Program-made: the position numbers and the translations under genes | Source: Pseudomonas sp. gcc21 | GTDB taxonomy: Bacteria; Pseudomonadota; Gammaproteobacteria; Pseudomonadales; Pseudomonadaceae | Direction of reading: 5' to 3' | NCBI RefSeq assembly: GCF_012844345.1 | Contig: NZ_CP051625.1 | Coordinates: 2,728,001 to 2,792,000, forward strand | Length of the DNA: 64,000 nt | Part shown: positions 53,346-61,453 of the stretch, piece by piece | How positions within the stretch are numbered: the first letter of the stretch is position 1 | How the letters are laid out: every line of letters begins with the position of its first letter | Notes under the pieces: generated by a model | Database searches by the model: none | Seen by the model: the letters and a program-made list of their open reading frames with translations, nothing else | What the model was told of the DNA's origin: nothing

Positions 53346-54548
53346 CTAGAAGATGAAGTCCAGGTTGATACTGAAGATCGTCGCATTGCCGTCCCAATCA
53401 GGTTTCATGTTGCGCGCCAGGAGCCCGCCTTGATCCACGTTCAGGTAATCCAGCTGCGTCTTGAGCGCCAGATTGTTTGCCAGATCGTATCGGGCGCCCA
53501 CCGAAAATGTTTGTTGAGTCAATCCGCCTTCCCCGTCTATATCGACACCGATATCACGATATGCAAAACCGTCAGTGCGCGAACCGGACAGCACGGCATA
53601 GGGGGTTATGGAGCTGATCCGGTAACCCACAGATATGAAGGCTGCGTCGACATCGGTTTCGTCGCCGGGCCGGTCGAGGTGACTCAGCATCGCCTGAACC
53701 TGAAGCGGACCGCGATCATAGGCAACACCCAGAGAGGTTATGTAGATATTGGCCGGCGCCAGCATGGCGCGGATGTACTCTGGAAAGGCCGGATCGCAGC
53801 CAGGAATAAAGGCACAGGACTGCTCGAACTGCTCAATGCCCTGCATATACTCATCGGTGCCCTCCAGTCTGTGCTCAGTCCTCGTCATGCCCAGGCGTAC
53901 CCGCCAGCGGTCCCAGTCATAATTGACATGACCGCCCAGTACCTTGCTGCCGCTGGCATCGAATACGGCTCCGTCACCAAAGGCGGAGGGTACCTTTTCA
54001 TCTGCCACGCCGGCGTAGAGCTTGCTCCATAACAACCCCTGGCCTACCGGCCGGATCAAGGTGACATCGCCGCCATCGATGTATGCCAGATGCCGGTTGC
54101 CGTAGTAGTCCACCGGTGGCCGCGTCCATAGATAGGAGTAACCGACATCCCGGGAATCGGCCAGCATGTAGGTATCCAGGCCGATACGTCCCAGTCGCAA
54201 CTGGACCGCCGGATCGGGCGAATAGCGCAGGAAGGCCCAGGACAGCTCTGGCTCGTATCGCCCTTGGTAGTTGTAGCGACTCAAGCCCTGAACCACAGCG
54301 GTGAGCCGGTCGTTCACCCGCCAGTCAAGTTGCAATCCGAGCCGGGTATCGACATGCGAGCTCCAGGTGCCGGCAGGGCCGTCAGGCTGGGTAATATCGC
54401 GTATATATCCGGCGCCGCTGCTGCTGTTGTGTGTCAGGCCGAGGGTGCCGAATCCCCGCAGCGTCACACTTCCATCAAACACGTCAGCGGCTGATATGCC
54501 GCCGGACGCCACCAGAGCCAGGGCGGCCAGCAAATACCTGGAGAACAT
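53346..54548 (-). CDS. Outer-membrane porin-like beta-barrel protein
   Basis: A 400-residue exported protein. Signal peptide residues about 1-21 end SAAD. The rest is a run of amphipathic strands ending NLDFIF, whose terminal Phe is the outer-membrane insertion signal. Periplasmic turns and long loops such as PDGPAGTWSSHVDTRLGLQL fit a monomeric or trimeric porin of unknown specificity. ATG 54548 (MFSRYLL) was preferred over ATG 54563. It is the first gene of the operon with the binding protein and the cyclase, 8 bases before the former. Confidence 0.85.
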   Translation of the reverse strand: MFSRYLLAALALVASGGISAADVFDGSVTLRGFGTLGLTHNSSSGAGYIRDITQPDGPAGTWSSHVDTRLGLQLDWRVNDRLTAVVQGLSRYNYQGRYEPELSWAFLRYSPDPAVQLRLGRIGLDTYMLADSRDVGYSYLWTRPPVDYYGNRHLAYIDGGDVTLIRPVGQGLLWSKLYAGVADEKVPSAFGDGAVFDASGSKVLGGHVNYDWDRWRVRLGMTRTEHRLEGTDEYMQGIEQFEQSCAFIPGCDPAFPEYIRAMLAPANIYITSLGVAYDRGPLQVQAMLSHLDRPGDETDVDAAFISVGYRISSITPYAVLSGSRTDGFAYRDIGVDIDGEGGLTQQTFSVGARYDLANNLALKTQLDYLNVDQGGLLARNMKPDWDGNATIFSINLDFIF

Positions 54549-54589
54549 CTGAATTACTCTCATGTCATGAACGTTCAGGAGTCAGGCGC

Positions 54590-54638
54590 CCCCTTAAGGG
54601 GCGGTTGTGGGCTTCTCTATGTATCAAAAAGGGATACA
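54590..54638. promoter_or_regulatory. Two palindromes upstream of the porin operon
   Basis: CCCCTTAAGGGG (54590-54601, perfect 12-bp palindrome) and TGTATC-N7-GATACA (54620-54638, perfect 6-bp arms) lie 42-90 bp upstream of the porin start. Either could bind a regulator of the porin, binding-protein, cyclase operon. Confidence 0.45.
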
Positions 54639-54939
54639 AACCGAGCTGGCCAGAATGAACAGGCCACACCTTTGAGGTTGGCACTGCGAGGTGTATTTCG
54701 ATTCATACGCGCCCCGACCAAGCGGAATCATTATGCCACTACGAGGACGGATGGCGCGATAGCTGTCATCCTTGTATCGGCCTTGAGACAAATATTCTTG
54801 ATACCGTTGGTCGCCTGCCGCAAGCCGACCGCCGCCGCATTCGCTCTGTCAGGCAAGGCGTGTGGGTCAGCTATTGCCAATCAGCTATTTCAGAAAGCCT
54901 TTTAGCGACGAATTGGAATTAGCTTTTCCTTTAAAAACA

Positions 54940-54966
54940 GGAACTTCAATCAAAGCGGGGGTCGAA
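54940..54966 (+). promoter_or_regulatory. AlgU/sigmaE-like promoter of the short KGG gene
   Basis: GGAACTT (54940-54946), 15-bp spacer, TCGAA (54962-54966). It matches the sigmaE consensus GGAACTT-N15-TCAAA at 11 of 12 positions. Confidence 0.7.
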
Positions 54967-55035
54967 TTCTGCAAGAACGATCGATAACCGAGCGTTCGTG
55001 TATGTCCCTGACAATTCAAGTGAGGAGATTGACAC

Positions 55036-55206
55036 ATGACTACCAACAAGAACCCAGGCAACTTTGCAAACGATCGAGAGAAAGCGTCGGAAGCAGGGAA
55101 AAAAGGCGGCCACAACAGCGGTGGCAATTTTGCGAATGATCGCGAGAAGGCTTCAGAAGCTGGCAAGAAAGGCGGTCAGAACAGCCATGGTGGCGGCCGC
55201 AGCTAA
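55036..55206 (+). CDS. KGG-repeat stress protein (short form)
   Basis: A 56-residue protein made of two near-identical units, GNFANDREKASEAGKKGG, and a Gly/Arg tail GGQNSHGGGRS almost identical to the tail of the long paralogue at 50819. GAGGAG lies seven to eight bases before the ATG. An AlgU-type promoter stands 70 bases upstream and a strong terminator follows, so it is a single-gene unit. Likely a hydrophilic protectant. Confidence 0.9.
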   Translation: MTTNKNPGNFANDREKASEAGKKGGHNSGGNFANDREKASEAGKKGGQNSHGGGRS

Positions 55207-55215
55207 CGCAACCAT

Positions 55216-55241
55216 AAACGGAGGCCTCGGCCTCCGTTTTT
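55216..55241 (+). terminator. Rho-independent terminator of short KGG gene
   Basis: AAACGGAGGCC pairs perfectly over 11 bp with GGCCTCCGTTT (loop TC), ending in a T-run, ten bases after the stop. Confidence 0.92.
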
Positions 55242-55349
55242 CAAGCCTGAGTGTATTCCCCTTCCTGTTTTCCTCCCGGACCTCGTTCTGCAGACTCGAA
55301 TAAGAATGTCTCGATCTTGCGACAGTTCTTAAGCAGGCTAGGCTCATCA

Positions 55350-55391
55350 TGCTAAATGCACGGCCGCCCCGGCATGATCGTGCAAAATGCA
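55350..55391. promoter_or_regulatory. Paired TGCA-N3-TGCA-type enhancer sites
   Basis: TGCTAAATGCA (55350-55360, one arm base changed) and TGCAAAATGCA (55381-55391). Their centres are 73 and 104 bp upstream of the -24 GG at 55459, and 31 bp apart. This is the same layout as at 25425-25467. The stretch between is A/T-rich (ACAATACAAAAACC near 55430), possibly an IHF site. These and the promoter account for most of the 316-bp gap before the second RWVF gene. Confidence 0.75.
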
Positions 55392-55457
55392 ATGTCAGTG
55401 CTTCGGCGCATACTTGCTATGCCCTTGAAAACAATACAAAAACCCCTTCTCCAAAGT

Positions 55458-55473
55458 TGGTATGCGGATTGCT
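55458..55473 (+). promoter_or_regulatory. Sigma54 promoter of the second RWVF gene
   Basis: TGGTATGCGGATTGCT fits TGGYAYR-N4-TTGCW at every position, GG and GC 10 bases apart. The start codon is 51 bp downstream of the -12 GC. Confidence 0.9.
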
Positions 55474-55522
55474 ATAGATACGGGCGCATAACATTAACAA
55501 TCCGACCAAAGGAGTTTCGAAA

Positions 55523-55768
55523 ATGGAATATCGCCCGGCTTCGCTTGTCTCACCAGCAATTGCTCTTGTGCTTGGAGCCGCGTTGATGGTTATTTTTCAG
55601 AACTATGCCAGCCAGACTGAAGCAGCGGCCCCGAGCTACCACGGCGGTGATGTCAGCGGCTTTGAATGGCAGACCCAGACGTCGGTGGAAGCAGCCACAC
55701 CCGCATTGCGCATGACCGACAACCCATTGGTACAGACTGCGCCCCGCCAACAACGGTGGGTTTTCTAG
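55523..55768 (+). CDS. Small exported protein with C-terminal QRWVF (second of two)
   Basis: An 81-residue protein of unknown function. A hydrophobic N-terminal segment (about 7-25) is followed by an Ala/Thr/Gln-rich, probably unstructured region and the ending PRQQRWVF. AAAGGAG lies eight bases before the ATG. Apart from the plan and the last five residues, it differs from its partner at 25021. It precedes a glycosyltransferase gene by 72 bases and is controlled by a sigma54 promoter with paired upstream sites. Confidence 0.78.
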   Translation: MEYRPASLVSPAIALVLGAALMVIFQNYASQTEAAAPSYHGGDVSGFEWQTQTSVEAATPALRMTDNPLVQTAPRQQRWVF

Positions 55769-55840
55769 ATCGGCAGTCGGTGGCAAGTGACCACCAGGAT
55801 AGGAAGTCACGTTCGCAGCACTCGTAAGGAGGTTAGAAAA

Positions 55841-56893
55841 ATGAAAATCATCTCGGTAATCCTCACGTACAACCGGAAAGACCTTCTTAGCCAGTGCCTT
55901 GAGGCCGTCAGCCGCCAGTCCCGGCCCTGTGACGAAATCATCGTTGTCGACAATGCGAGCACCGACGACACCGAGCAAATGCTCCGCCAACAGTCCCTGC
56001 GCAACCTGACCGTCCACCGACTCTCCGAGAACATTGGCGCTTCGGGAGGCTTCAACGCCGGGTTTCGTCTCGCCTACCAGAGCGGCGCCGATCAGGTATG
56101 GATGATGGATGATGACGTCATTCCCGCTGACGATGCCCTTGAAAAGCTGCTCAACGCGGATGAATTGCTGGCTGAAAAGGCCATTGAACCCGCCTTTCTG
56201 CTGTCCACCGCCTACACCGAGCACGGTCTGGTCACCAACGCCCCGAGTATCGATCAGCGACCCAACCGCATCGCCTATGAGAACTGGCCTTTGACGCTTG
56301 AGCACGGCATTGCGCCTGTGCGCCGGGCCACCTTTGTTTCCATCCTGGTTCCACGACGCACGCTGGCCACCTACGGTCTGCCGATCGCGTCGATGTTCAT
56401 CTGGGGCGAAGATACCGAATACACCCTGCGGGTTACCGAGGATGCTCCCGGGTTCGTTGTTGGAAACAGCAAGGTGGTACACCTGCGGCAGGAAAACGGG
56501 GCAATCGATATCATGGCCGAGCGCAACCCCAACCGGGTCAAATACCACCGTCACTATGTGCGCAACGAAGTGTTCGTGGCGCGCAAATACTACCGTCCCC
56601 GCCGGGTGGTGGTGTCGGTCCTTCATCAGTGCAAGATCGCGATGAAACTCTTCGGCCGCGGCGACTTCAATAAAGCCGGCATCGTGCTCAGGGGCTTGCT
56701 TGAAAGCGGACCCTTCAATCCCTCCACCGAATCGGTGGATGCGCCAATCGCCAATCTGGGCGTTACCGTCGATAGTTACACCCCCGGTAGAAGCAGCATT
56801 GCCGGCTGGGAGCCACCGGAGCACGTGACCCTGGTTGATCTCTGCGACTATCATTTTTCCCGGCAGACCATGGGGTCAGTCAATCTCAGCTGA
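55841..56893 (+). CDS. Family 2 glycosyltransferase
   Basis: A 350-residue GT-A fold transferase. N-terminal SVILTYNRKDLL and VVDNASTDDTEQ bind the nucleotide; the metal site DDD is at residues 90-92 in WMMDDDV; FIWGEDTEY at about 187-194 holds the general base. This pattern fits the rhamnosyl/galactofuranosyl GT2 group (COG1216). It would build a cell-surface glycan from a nucleotide sugar at the inner membrane face. ATG 55841 has AAGGAGG eight bases before it. Co-transcription with the RWVF gene 72 bases upstream is likely. Confidence 0.88.
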   Translation: MKIISVILTYNRKDLLSQCLEAVSRQSRPCDEIIVVDNASTDDTEQMLRQQSLRNLTVHRLSENIGASGGFNAGFRLAYQSGADQVWMMDDDVIPADDALEKLLNADELLAEKAIEPAFLLSTAYTEHGLVTNAPSIDQRPNRIAYENWPLTLEHGIAPVRRATFVSILVPRRTLATYGLPIASMFIWGEDTEYTLRVTEDAPGFVVGNSKVVHLRQENGAIDIMAERNPNRVKYHRHYVRNEVFVARKYYRPRRVVVSVLHQCKIAMKLFGRGDFNKAGIVLRGLLESGPFNPSTESVDAPIANLGVTVDSYTPGRSSIAGWEPPEHVTLVDLCDYHFSRQTMGSVNLS

Positions 56894-57012
56894 TCTGCCA
56901 GACCGCACCGCCGGTCATCACTCTGTCATATCGCATTCCTAGACTCCCCGCCTGAGGGATGACGGCATAGTGCCGCTATCCCGACTGCGTTCATCGGCGG
57001 CCAGAGGACAGG

Positions 57013-58893
57013 ATGACGATCAAGCGAAAAACGATGATGCTGGTATGCCTAGGGATGATTGGCATCTGCCTGCTATACGCGTGCGGGCTGTATATCAAAC
57101 ACCGCGAGCAGGGCTTTCAGCGCCTCGAACAGCACCTCAACAGAACAGCCTTCAATATGGCCAGCCTGGAAGCCGATCTCGCGGCTTTCGCCAGGGACCC
57201 TTCCACCACTCTTGCCGAGCGGATTGAACAATCCCTGGATGAGTTCGAGGCCGGCTGGCCCGCTCTGCAAAACCTTCAGTACGATGTGGGACTGATCGAA
57301 GCGGGCGCGGAAATAGACCGTTTGATCGAGTCTCAGGCGGCAATCAGTCGGCACTTCAGTAGCATGCGCGGCCACTGGGAGCGGATCGGCTTTCAGCCAG
57401 GGCAAGGCCTGCTTGGCCAACTGGACCACGTTGCCGGACAGATCACCGTGGTCACGGAGGAGGAATTCGATGGGGAACTGATCAGCAAAAGCGAGTTGTT
57501 GACCGCCCCCGTGTTGCGCTTTCGTCTCGATGGAGACCTGGCCCAGTCGTCACGCTTCCTGAAAACCCACAGGCAGATCGAGCGCTACCTGACACGGCAC
57601 TTCGAGGCTGACGATCCGGCCAACCTGCCGCTGCTGCACGCGCTGTTCGATCAGTACAAAGACCACTTCATGAGTCTGGTGCTGGTTACCGAGCAACTCG
57701 GAATCGATGACTCCAAAGGTGTGCGGGCCGCACTGAATACATCCCTCGACCTGTTTCGCGAAGAGGTCGATCTGCTTCTCCAGGCCAACCAGCTCGCGGT
57801 GCAGCAGCGTGAAGCCCGTTTTCAGATGCTGGAGCTGGGCTTGACCGCAGCGATAATCCTGGCTTTTCTCGCGGTAGCCTGGGCCCTGATGCGCGGCATC
57901 ATGCGTCCCATCGAAGCGCTGAACCGCACGCTGCAACACGTACGTGACACCCGGGATATGTCCGCTCGCTTCAGGCAAACCGGGAAGGATGAGATCAATC
58001 AGGTCGGGTGTGTATTCAATGACATGCTGGAAAGCTTTCAGCAGCTCAATCTGCAGATCCGTCAAAGCAGTGAGCTGGTCGCCAGTGCCTCCGCTCAACT
58101 GTCGGTCAACAGCCGCGAAGCGGCCGGCTCGCTAAACCAGCAACAAGCGCACGTCGAGCAATTCGCCAGCGCCATCGACGAAATGGAATACTCGATGCAG
58201 GATGTCAGCCGAAACTGCAGCCACGGCGAGCGCATCGCCGCCGCGGCGCACCAGCAGGTTGAACAGGGCGCCCGCCTGGTCGAGACCAATATCGCCTCCC
58301 TGCATGTGCTGGCCAGCACTGCTCGTGATACCTCAGCCGCGGTACAGCAGCTCGAGCAGGACAGCGCGCGCATCACCACCATCCTCGACGTACTCGGCGC
58401 GATTGCCGAACAGACCAATCTGCTTGCACTGAACGCCTCCATCGAGGCAGCCCGCGCTGGCGAAAACGGCCGTGGCTTTGCGGTGGTCGCCGATGAGGTT
58501 CGCAACCTCGCCCTGCGCTCGCAACAGTCGGCCCGAGAGATCGCCGGCCAGGTGAGTGATCTGCAACTCACCGCTCGGCAGGCCGCGTCGATGATGACCA
58601 GGAGTCTGGAGGAAAGCGAAACCGCAGTGATTCACGCTGGCGGTATCCTCGATGCGTTTCAGGCGATTACCGCCGGCATGCATGAGCTGAGCGGTAAGAC
58701 AGGCGAGATAGCCACGGCAATCGAGCAGCAAACCACCGCAGTCGCAGACATCAATCTGCGCATTGGCAGTTTCAGTCAGCTCCTGGGAACCAATGCCGAG
58801 CAGGTGACCCAGAACGCCAGTGCCAGCGAGTCGATAACCGGGCAAGCCCAGGTCATGGAGCAGGCGCTGGCCCGGTTCGGGCAACCCGCCTGA
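57013..58893 (+). CDS. Methyl-accepting chemotaxis protein, second
   Basis: A 626-residue chemoreceptor. Membrane helix near residues 9-28, long periplasmic helical sensor (about 30-275), second helix near 278-300, HAMP with [23 protein letters not shown], and a signalling domain with tip [20 protein letters not shown] near 470. Start ATG has AGGACAGG just upstream. Ligand unknown. I see at best a weak FliA-like -10 (GCCGCTAT, near 56972) before it. It stands alone between the glycosyltransferase and toxin-antitoxin genes. Confidence 0.92.
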   Translation: MTIKRKTMMLVCLGMIGICLLYACGLYIKHREQGFQRLEQHLNRTAFNMASLEADLAAFARDPSTTLAERIEQSLDEFEAGWPALQNLQYDVGLIEAGAEIDRLIESQAAISRHFSSMRGHWERIGFQPGQGLLGQLDHVAGQITVVTEEEFDGELISKSELLTAPVLRFRLDGDLAQSSRFLKTHRQIERYLTRHFEADDPANLPLLHALFDQYKDHFMSLVLVTEQLGIDDSKGVRAALNTSLDLFREEVDLLLQANQLAVQQREARFQMLELGLTAAIILAFLAVAWALMRGIMRPIEALNRTLQHVRDTRDMSARFRQTGKDEINQVGCVFNDMLESFQQLNLQIRQSSELVASASAQLSVNSREAAGSLNQQQAHVEQFASAIDEMEYSMQDVSRNCSHGERIAAAAHQQVEQGARLVETNIASLHVLASTARDTSAAVQQLEQDSARITTILDVLGAIAEQTNLLALNASIEAARAGENGRGFAVVADEVRNLALRSQQSAREIAGQVSDLQLTARQAASMMTRSLEESETAVIHAGGILDAFQAITAGMHELSGKTGEIATAIEQQTTAVADINLRIGSFSQLLGTNAEQVTQNASASESITGQAQVMEQALARFGQPA

Positions 58894-58992
58894 AGGGTCG
58901 CATCCGAACAATGAGTTGAAGAATGAACGTATGCGGACTAGGCTCTACATGCATGAACGTCTGAGCAGAAAGGTCGAGAACGGGAGCCAATA

Positions 58993-59400
58993 ATGACCAC
59001 AACCGCAAGCCTGCAACCCACCGCCGCTCTGGCCGACAGTGCCGATGCGGGCCGGGTGGCACTGACATTCTTCTTCAACCTCACCGCGAAGTGGTGCTGT
59101 TCGGCTGAACAGCAACGCATCCTGCTCGGCGATATCGGCCGTACCACCTATCACAAGTACAAGAAACTGCCTGCAGTGCGCCTGCCCCGCGACACCATGG
59201 AACGCGTGTCGTATCTAATGGGCATCCACAAGGCGCTGCGGATTCTGTTCAGCAACCAGGAGCAGGCGGTCTATGACTGGGTGCGCAAGCCCAACAGCGC
59301 TGCGCCTTTCAACGGACGCAGCGCGCTGGACTACATGCTGGCCGGTCGGGTAATCGATCTGGCCGATGTGCGACGTTATCTTGATCACGCTCGCGGCTGA
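58993..59400 (+). CDS. Xre/MbcA/ParS-type antitoxin
   Basis: A 135-residue DNA-binding antitoxin. The N-terminal helical part contains LLGDIGRTTYHKYKK near 48-62; the C-terminal MbcA/ParS/Xre toxin-binding part is MGIHKALRILFSNQEQAVYDWVRKPNSAAPFNGRSALDYMLAGRV (about 76-120). The next gene encodes a RES toxin 9 bases downstream. It likely binds the toxin and represses the operon. Two direct repeats, ATGAACGT at 58923 and 58953, upstream could be its operator. Confidence 0.92.
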   Translation: MTTTASLQPTAALADSADAGRVALTFFFNLTAKWCCSAEQQRILLGDIGRTTYHKYKKLPAVRLPRDTMERVSYLMGIHKALRILFSNQEQAVYDWVRKPNSAAPFNGRSALDYMLAGRVIDLADVRRYLDHARG

Positions 59401-59408
59401 AGCCCGCC

Positions 59409-60101
59409 ATGGTTGAGCAAATGCCCGTCATCCGGCCAGACCGGAAGATTTGGCGTAACGCCTATCGGATCATTAATAGCGCCTTCCCACCGCTGTCCGT
59501 GTTCGAGGATGTACTGGACCCCGCCGATCTGGAAACGGCCTATGCCATTGAAGCCATGACCAATGATCGCCTGCGCGAGGAGGCCGGGGAGCTATGGCGA
59601 GTACCCCAGGCGGAGCGTGTGAGCGGACCCGGCTCAACACCGGTGATGGCCGCCTTCACTCACATCGGCATGCCTACCCGCTTCAGCGACGGCACCTATG
59701 GGGTTTACTACTGCGCCAGCAGTCTCCAGGCGGCCATCGCCGAAACCAGCTACCACCGCGCCGAATTCCTCGCAGCCACCCGGGAAGACAGCCTGGAGCT
59801 GACCATGCGGGTCTATATCAATCGCATTGTCAAACCGTTACACGATATACGCGCCGGGTTCGACGCGTTGCATGATCCGGATACCCGCACCTATCCGCAG
59901 GCACAGGCCTTCGGGCGCGAGGTACGCGCAGGCGGCAGCTGGGGTCTGCTGTATCGCAGCGTCCGTGCACCCGGTCATGAGTGCGCCGCGATATTCCGTC
60001 CCAGGGCAGCCAGCCTGCCGCTACAGGGTCCGCATTTGCGCTACGTCTGGGATGGCAAGGCGCAGGCCTTTACCCATGTGCTGGAGATCAGCGAGCTATG
60101 A
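59409..60101 (+). CDS. RES-domain toxin
   Basis: A 230-residue toxin of the Xre-RES systems, which attack NAD+. The RES triad is Arg in WRNAYRI near residue 19, Glu in AAIAETSYHRAEF near 116, and Ser in GGSWGLLYRSV near 178. GTYGVYYCASS is also typical. It lies directly after its antitoxin and its end overlaps the chrA start by 4 bases (ATGA), tying the transporter's translation to the toxin's. Confidence 0.93.
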   Translation: MVEQMPVIRPDRKIWRNAYRIINSAFPPLSVFEDVLDPADLETAYAIEAMTNDRLREEAGELWRVPQAERVSGPGSTPVMAAFTHIGMPTRFSDGTYGVYYCASSLQAAIAETSYHRAEFLAATREDSLELTMRVYINRIVKPLHDIRAGFDALHDPDTRTYPQAQAFGREVRAGGSWGLLYRSVRAPGHECAAIFRPRAASLPLQGPHLRYVWDGKAQAFTHVLEISEL

Positions 60102-61300
60102 AACCGCACGACGTGAACTCAACAGTTCACGAACCGAGCTGGCAGATCTTTCTCATATTCTTGCGCCTGGGCCTGACGTCTTTCGGTGGCCCGGTGGCGC
60201 ATCTGGGCTATTTCCGTGAAGAGTTCGTTATCCGACGTCGCTGGCTCAGCGAGAAGCGTTACGCCGACCTGGTTGCGCTGTGTCAGTTTCTGCCGGGGCC
60301 GGCCAGCAGCCAGGTAGGCATGGCGCTGGGCCTGACGCGCGGCGGGTATCCCGGCGTGTTCGCAGCCTGGTGCGGTTTCACATTGCCTTCCGCGCTGCTT
60401 CTGATTGCCTTTGCGCTGGGGCTCAGTGAGTGGGGTGAGGCTCTGCCTGACGGCCTGCTGGACGGGCTGAAGATAGCCGCCGTAGCAGTGGTCGCGCAGG
60501 CAGTCTGGAGCATGGGAGGTAACCTGTGTCCGGATGCGCAACGGGTCAGTATCATGGTCGTCGCGGCCTGCCTGGTGCTGCTAGTGAACACCCCTCTCAG
60601 CCAGGTAGGCGTGATCATCACGGCGGCAATTATCGGCACGCTGCTGTTCAAGCCGGCAATGGATGCGCCGCACGAGGCCTTACCGTTCACGTTGAGCCGG
60701 CGCGCAGGTGCTTTCTGGCTCGCGCTTTTTGCGCTGCTTTTGCTCGGGCTGCCTGTGCTTGCAGGCGTGTTTGAATCGCAAGGCCTGGCTCTTGTGGATG
60801 CCTTCTATCGCAGCGGATCGCTGGTTTTTGGCGGCGGCCATGTTGTCCTGCCCCTGCTGCAGGCTGAGGTCGTGCCGACCGGCTGGGTCGACCGTGAGAC
60901 CTTTCTCGCCGGGTATGGCGCTGCGCAGGCCGTTCCTGGCCCCCTGTTTACATTTGCCGGCTTTCTCGGCGCCGCGATGAACCCTGCGCCCAGCGGCTGG
61001 GCGGGCGGCATGATCGCCCTGCTCGCGATCTTTCTGCCGTCTTTCCTGTTAATCGCTGGTGCGCTGCCATTCTGGGAAGCGCTGCGCAGCCAACCGCGCA
61101 TACAGTCCGCGCTGATGGGCATAAACGCCGCCGTCGTCGGGTTGTTACTGGCGGCGCTGTACGATCCGGTATGGACCAGCGCTATCCACGGACCGGCGGA
61201 TTTTGCGCTGGCACTGCTGGCGCTGACGGCGCTAAGCAGCTGGAAACTACCCGCATGGCTGGTCGTCCTCGGCTGCGGCGGGATCGGCATAATGCTCTGA
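60098..61300 (+). CDS. chrA: ChrA chromate transporter
   Basis: A 400-residue inner-membrane protein with two homologous halves (long-chain CHR). The first half has RLGLTSFGGPVAHLGYF and QFLPGPASSQVGMALG; the second has GSLVFGGGHVVLPLLQAEVV and AQAVPGPLFTFAGFLG. ChrA exports chromate by proton antiport. The start was placed at ATG 60098, where the protein overlaps the toxin stop. No ChrB regulator or other resistance gene adjoins it. Confidence 0.92.
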   Translation: MKPHDVNSTVHEPSWQIFLIFLRLGLTSFGGPVAHLGYFREEFVIRRRWLSEKRYADLVALCQFLPGPASSQVGMALGLTRGGYPGVFAAWCGFTLPSALLLIAFALGLSEWGEALPDGLLDGLKIAAVAVVAQAVWSMGGNLCPDAQRVSIMVVAACLVLLVNTPLSQVGVIITAAIIGTLLFKPAMDAPHEALPFTLSRRAGAFWLALFALLLLGLPVLAGVFESQGLALVDAFYRSGSLVFGGGHVVLPLLQAEVVPTGWVDRETFLAGYGAAQAVPGPLFTFAGFLGAAMNPAPSGWAGGMIALLAIFLPSFLLIAGALPFWEALRSQPRIQSALMGINAAVVGLLLAALYDPVWTSAIHGPADFALALLALTALSSWKLPAWLVVLGCGGIGIML

Positions 61301-61340
61301 CCGCTTCGCCTTGGCCGAACCCGCCCTGCGCGCTCATCGG

Positions 61341-61361
61341 CCCGATCTGTTACTGATCGGG
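61341..61361 (+). terminator. Possible terminator after chrA
   Basis: CCCGATC-TGTTACT-GATCGGG is a perfect 7-bp hairpin followed by TTTAG, 40 bases after the chrA stop. TACAAT at 61371 could be a -10 of the next gene's promoter. Confidence 0.5.
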
Positions 61362-61453
61362 TTTAGCCCGTACAATGCGCGGTCCGCTTTTCCGGTGCTC
61401 CCCTCTGTACGCCGGCCGGCACCGACTCTTCTCTCTTCCCGCAGGGCTTCATC

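Larger units (their letters stand above)
54549..55035. other. Intergenic region with operator-like palindromes and a stress promoter
   Basis: This 487-bp gap lies between the divergent porin operon and the short KGG gene. It holds two inverted repeats at 54590-54638 near the porin gene and an AlgU-like promoter at 54940-54966 for the KGG gene. No credible coding frame was found in it. Confidence 0.6.

Noticed and set aside
55550..56854. 434-codon open frame on the minus strand across the glycosyltransferase and second RWVF genes
   Set aside because: Antisense shadow; composition rich in Val, Gly, His and Gln without known domains, and it would remove the sigma54-driven genes.
56960..57012. 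FliA promoter before the second chemoreceptor gene
   Set aside because: GCCGCTAT resembles a -10, but the -35 eight-mer matches only four of eight bases.
58923..58960. Operator of the Xre-RES operon from direct repeats ATGAACGT
   Set aside because: Only two 8-bp copies 30 bp apart; too weak to annotate as a separate site, so mentioned only in the antitoxin entry.
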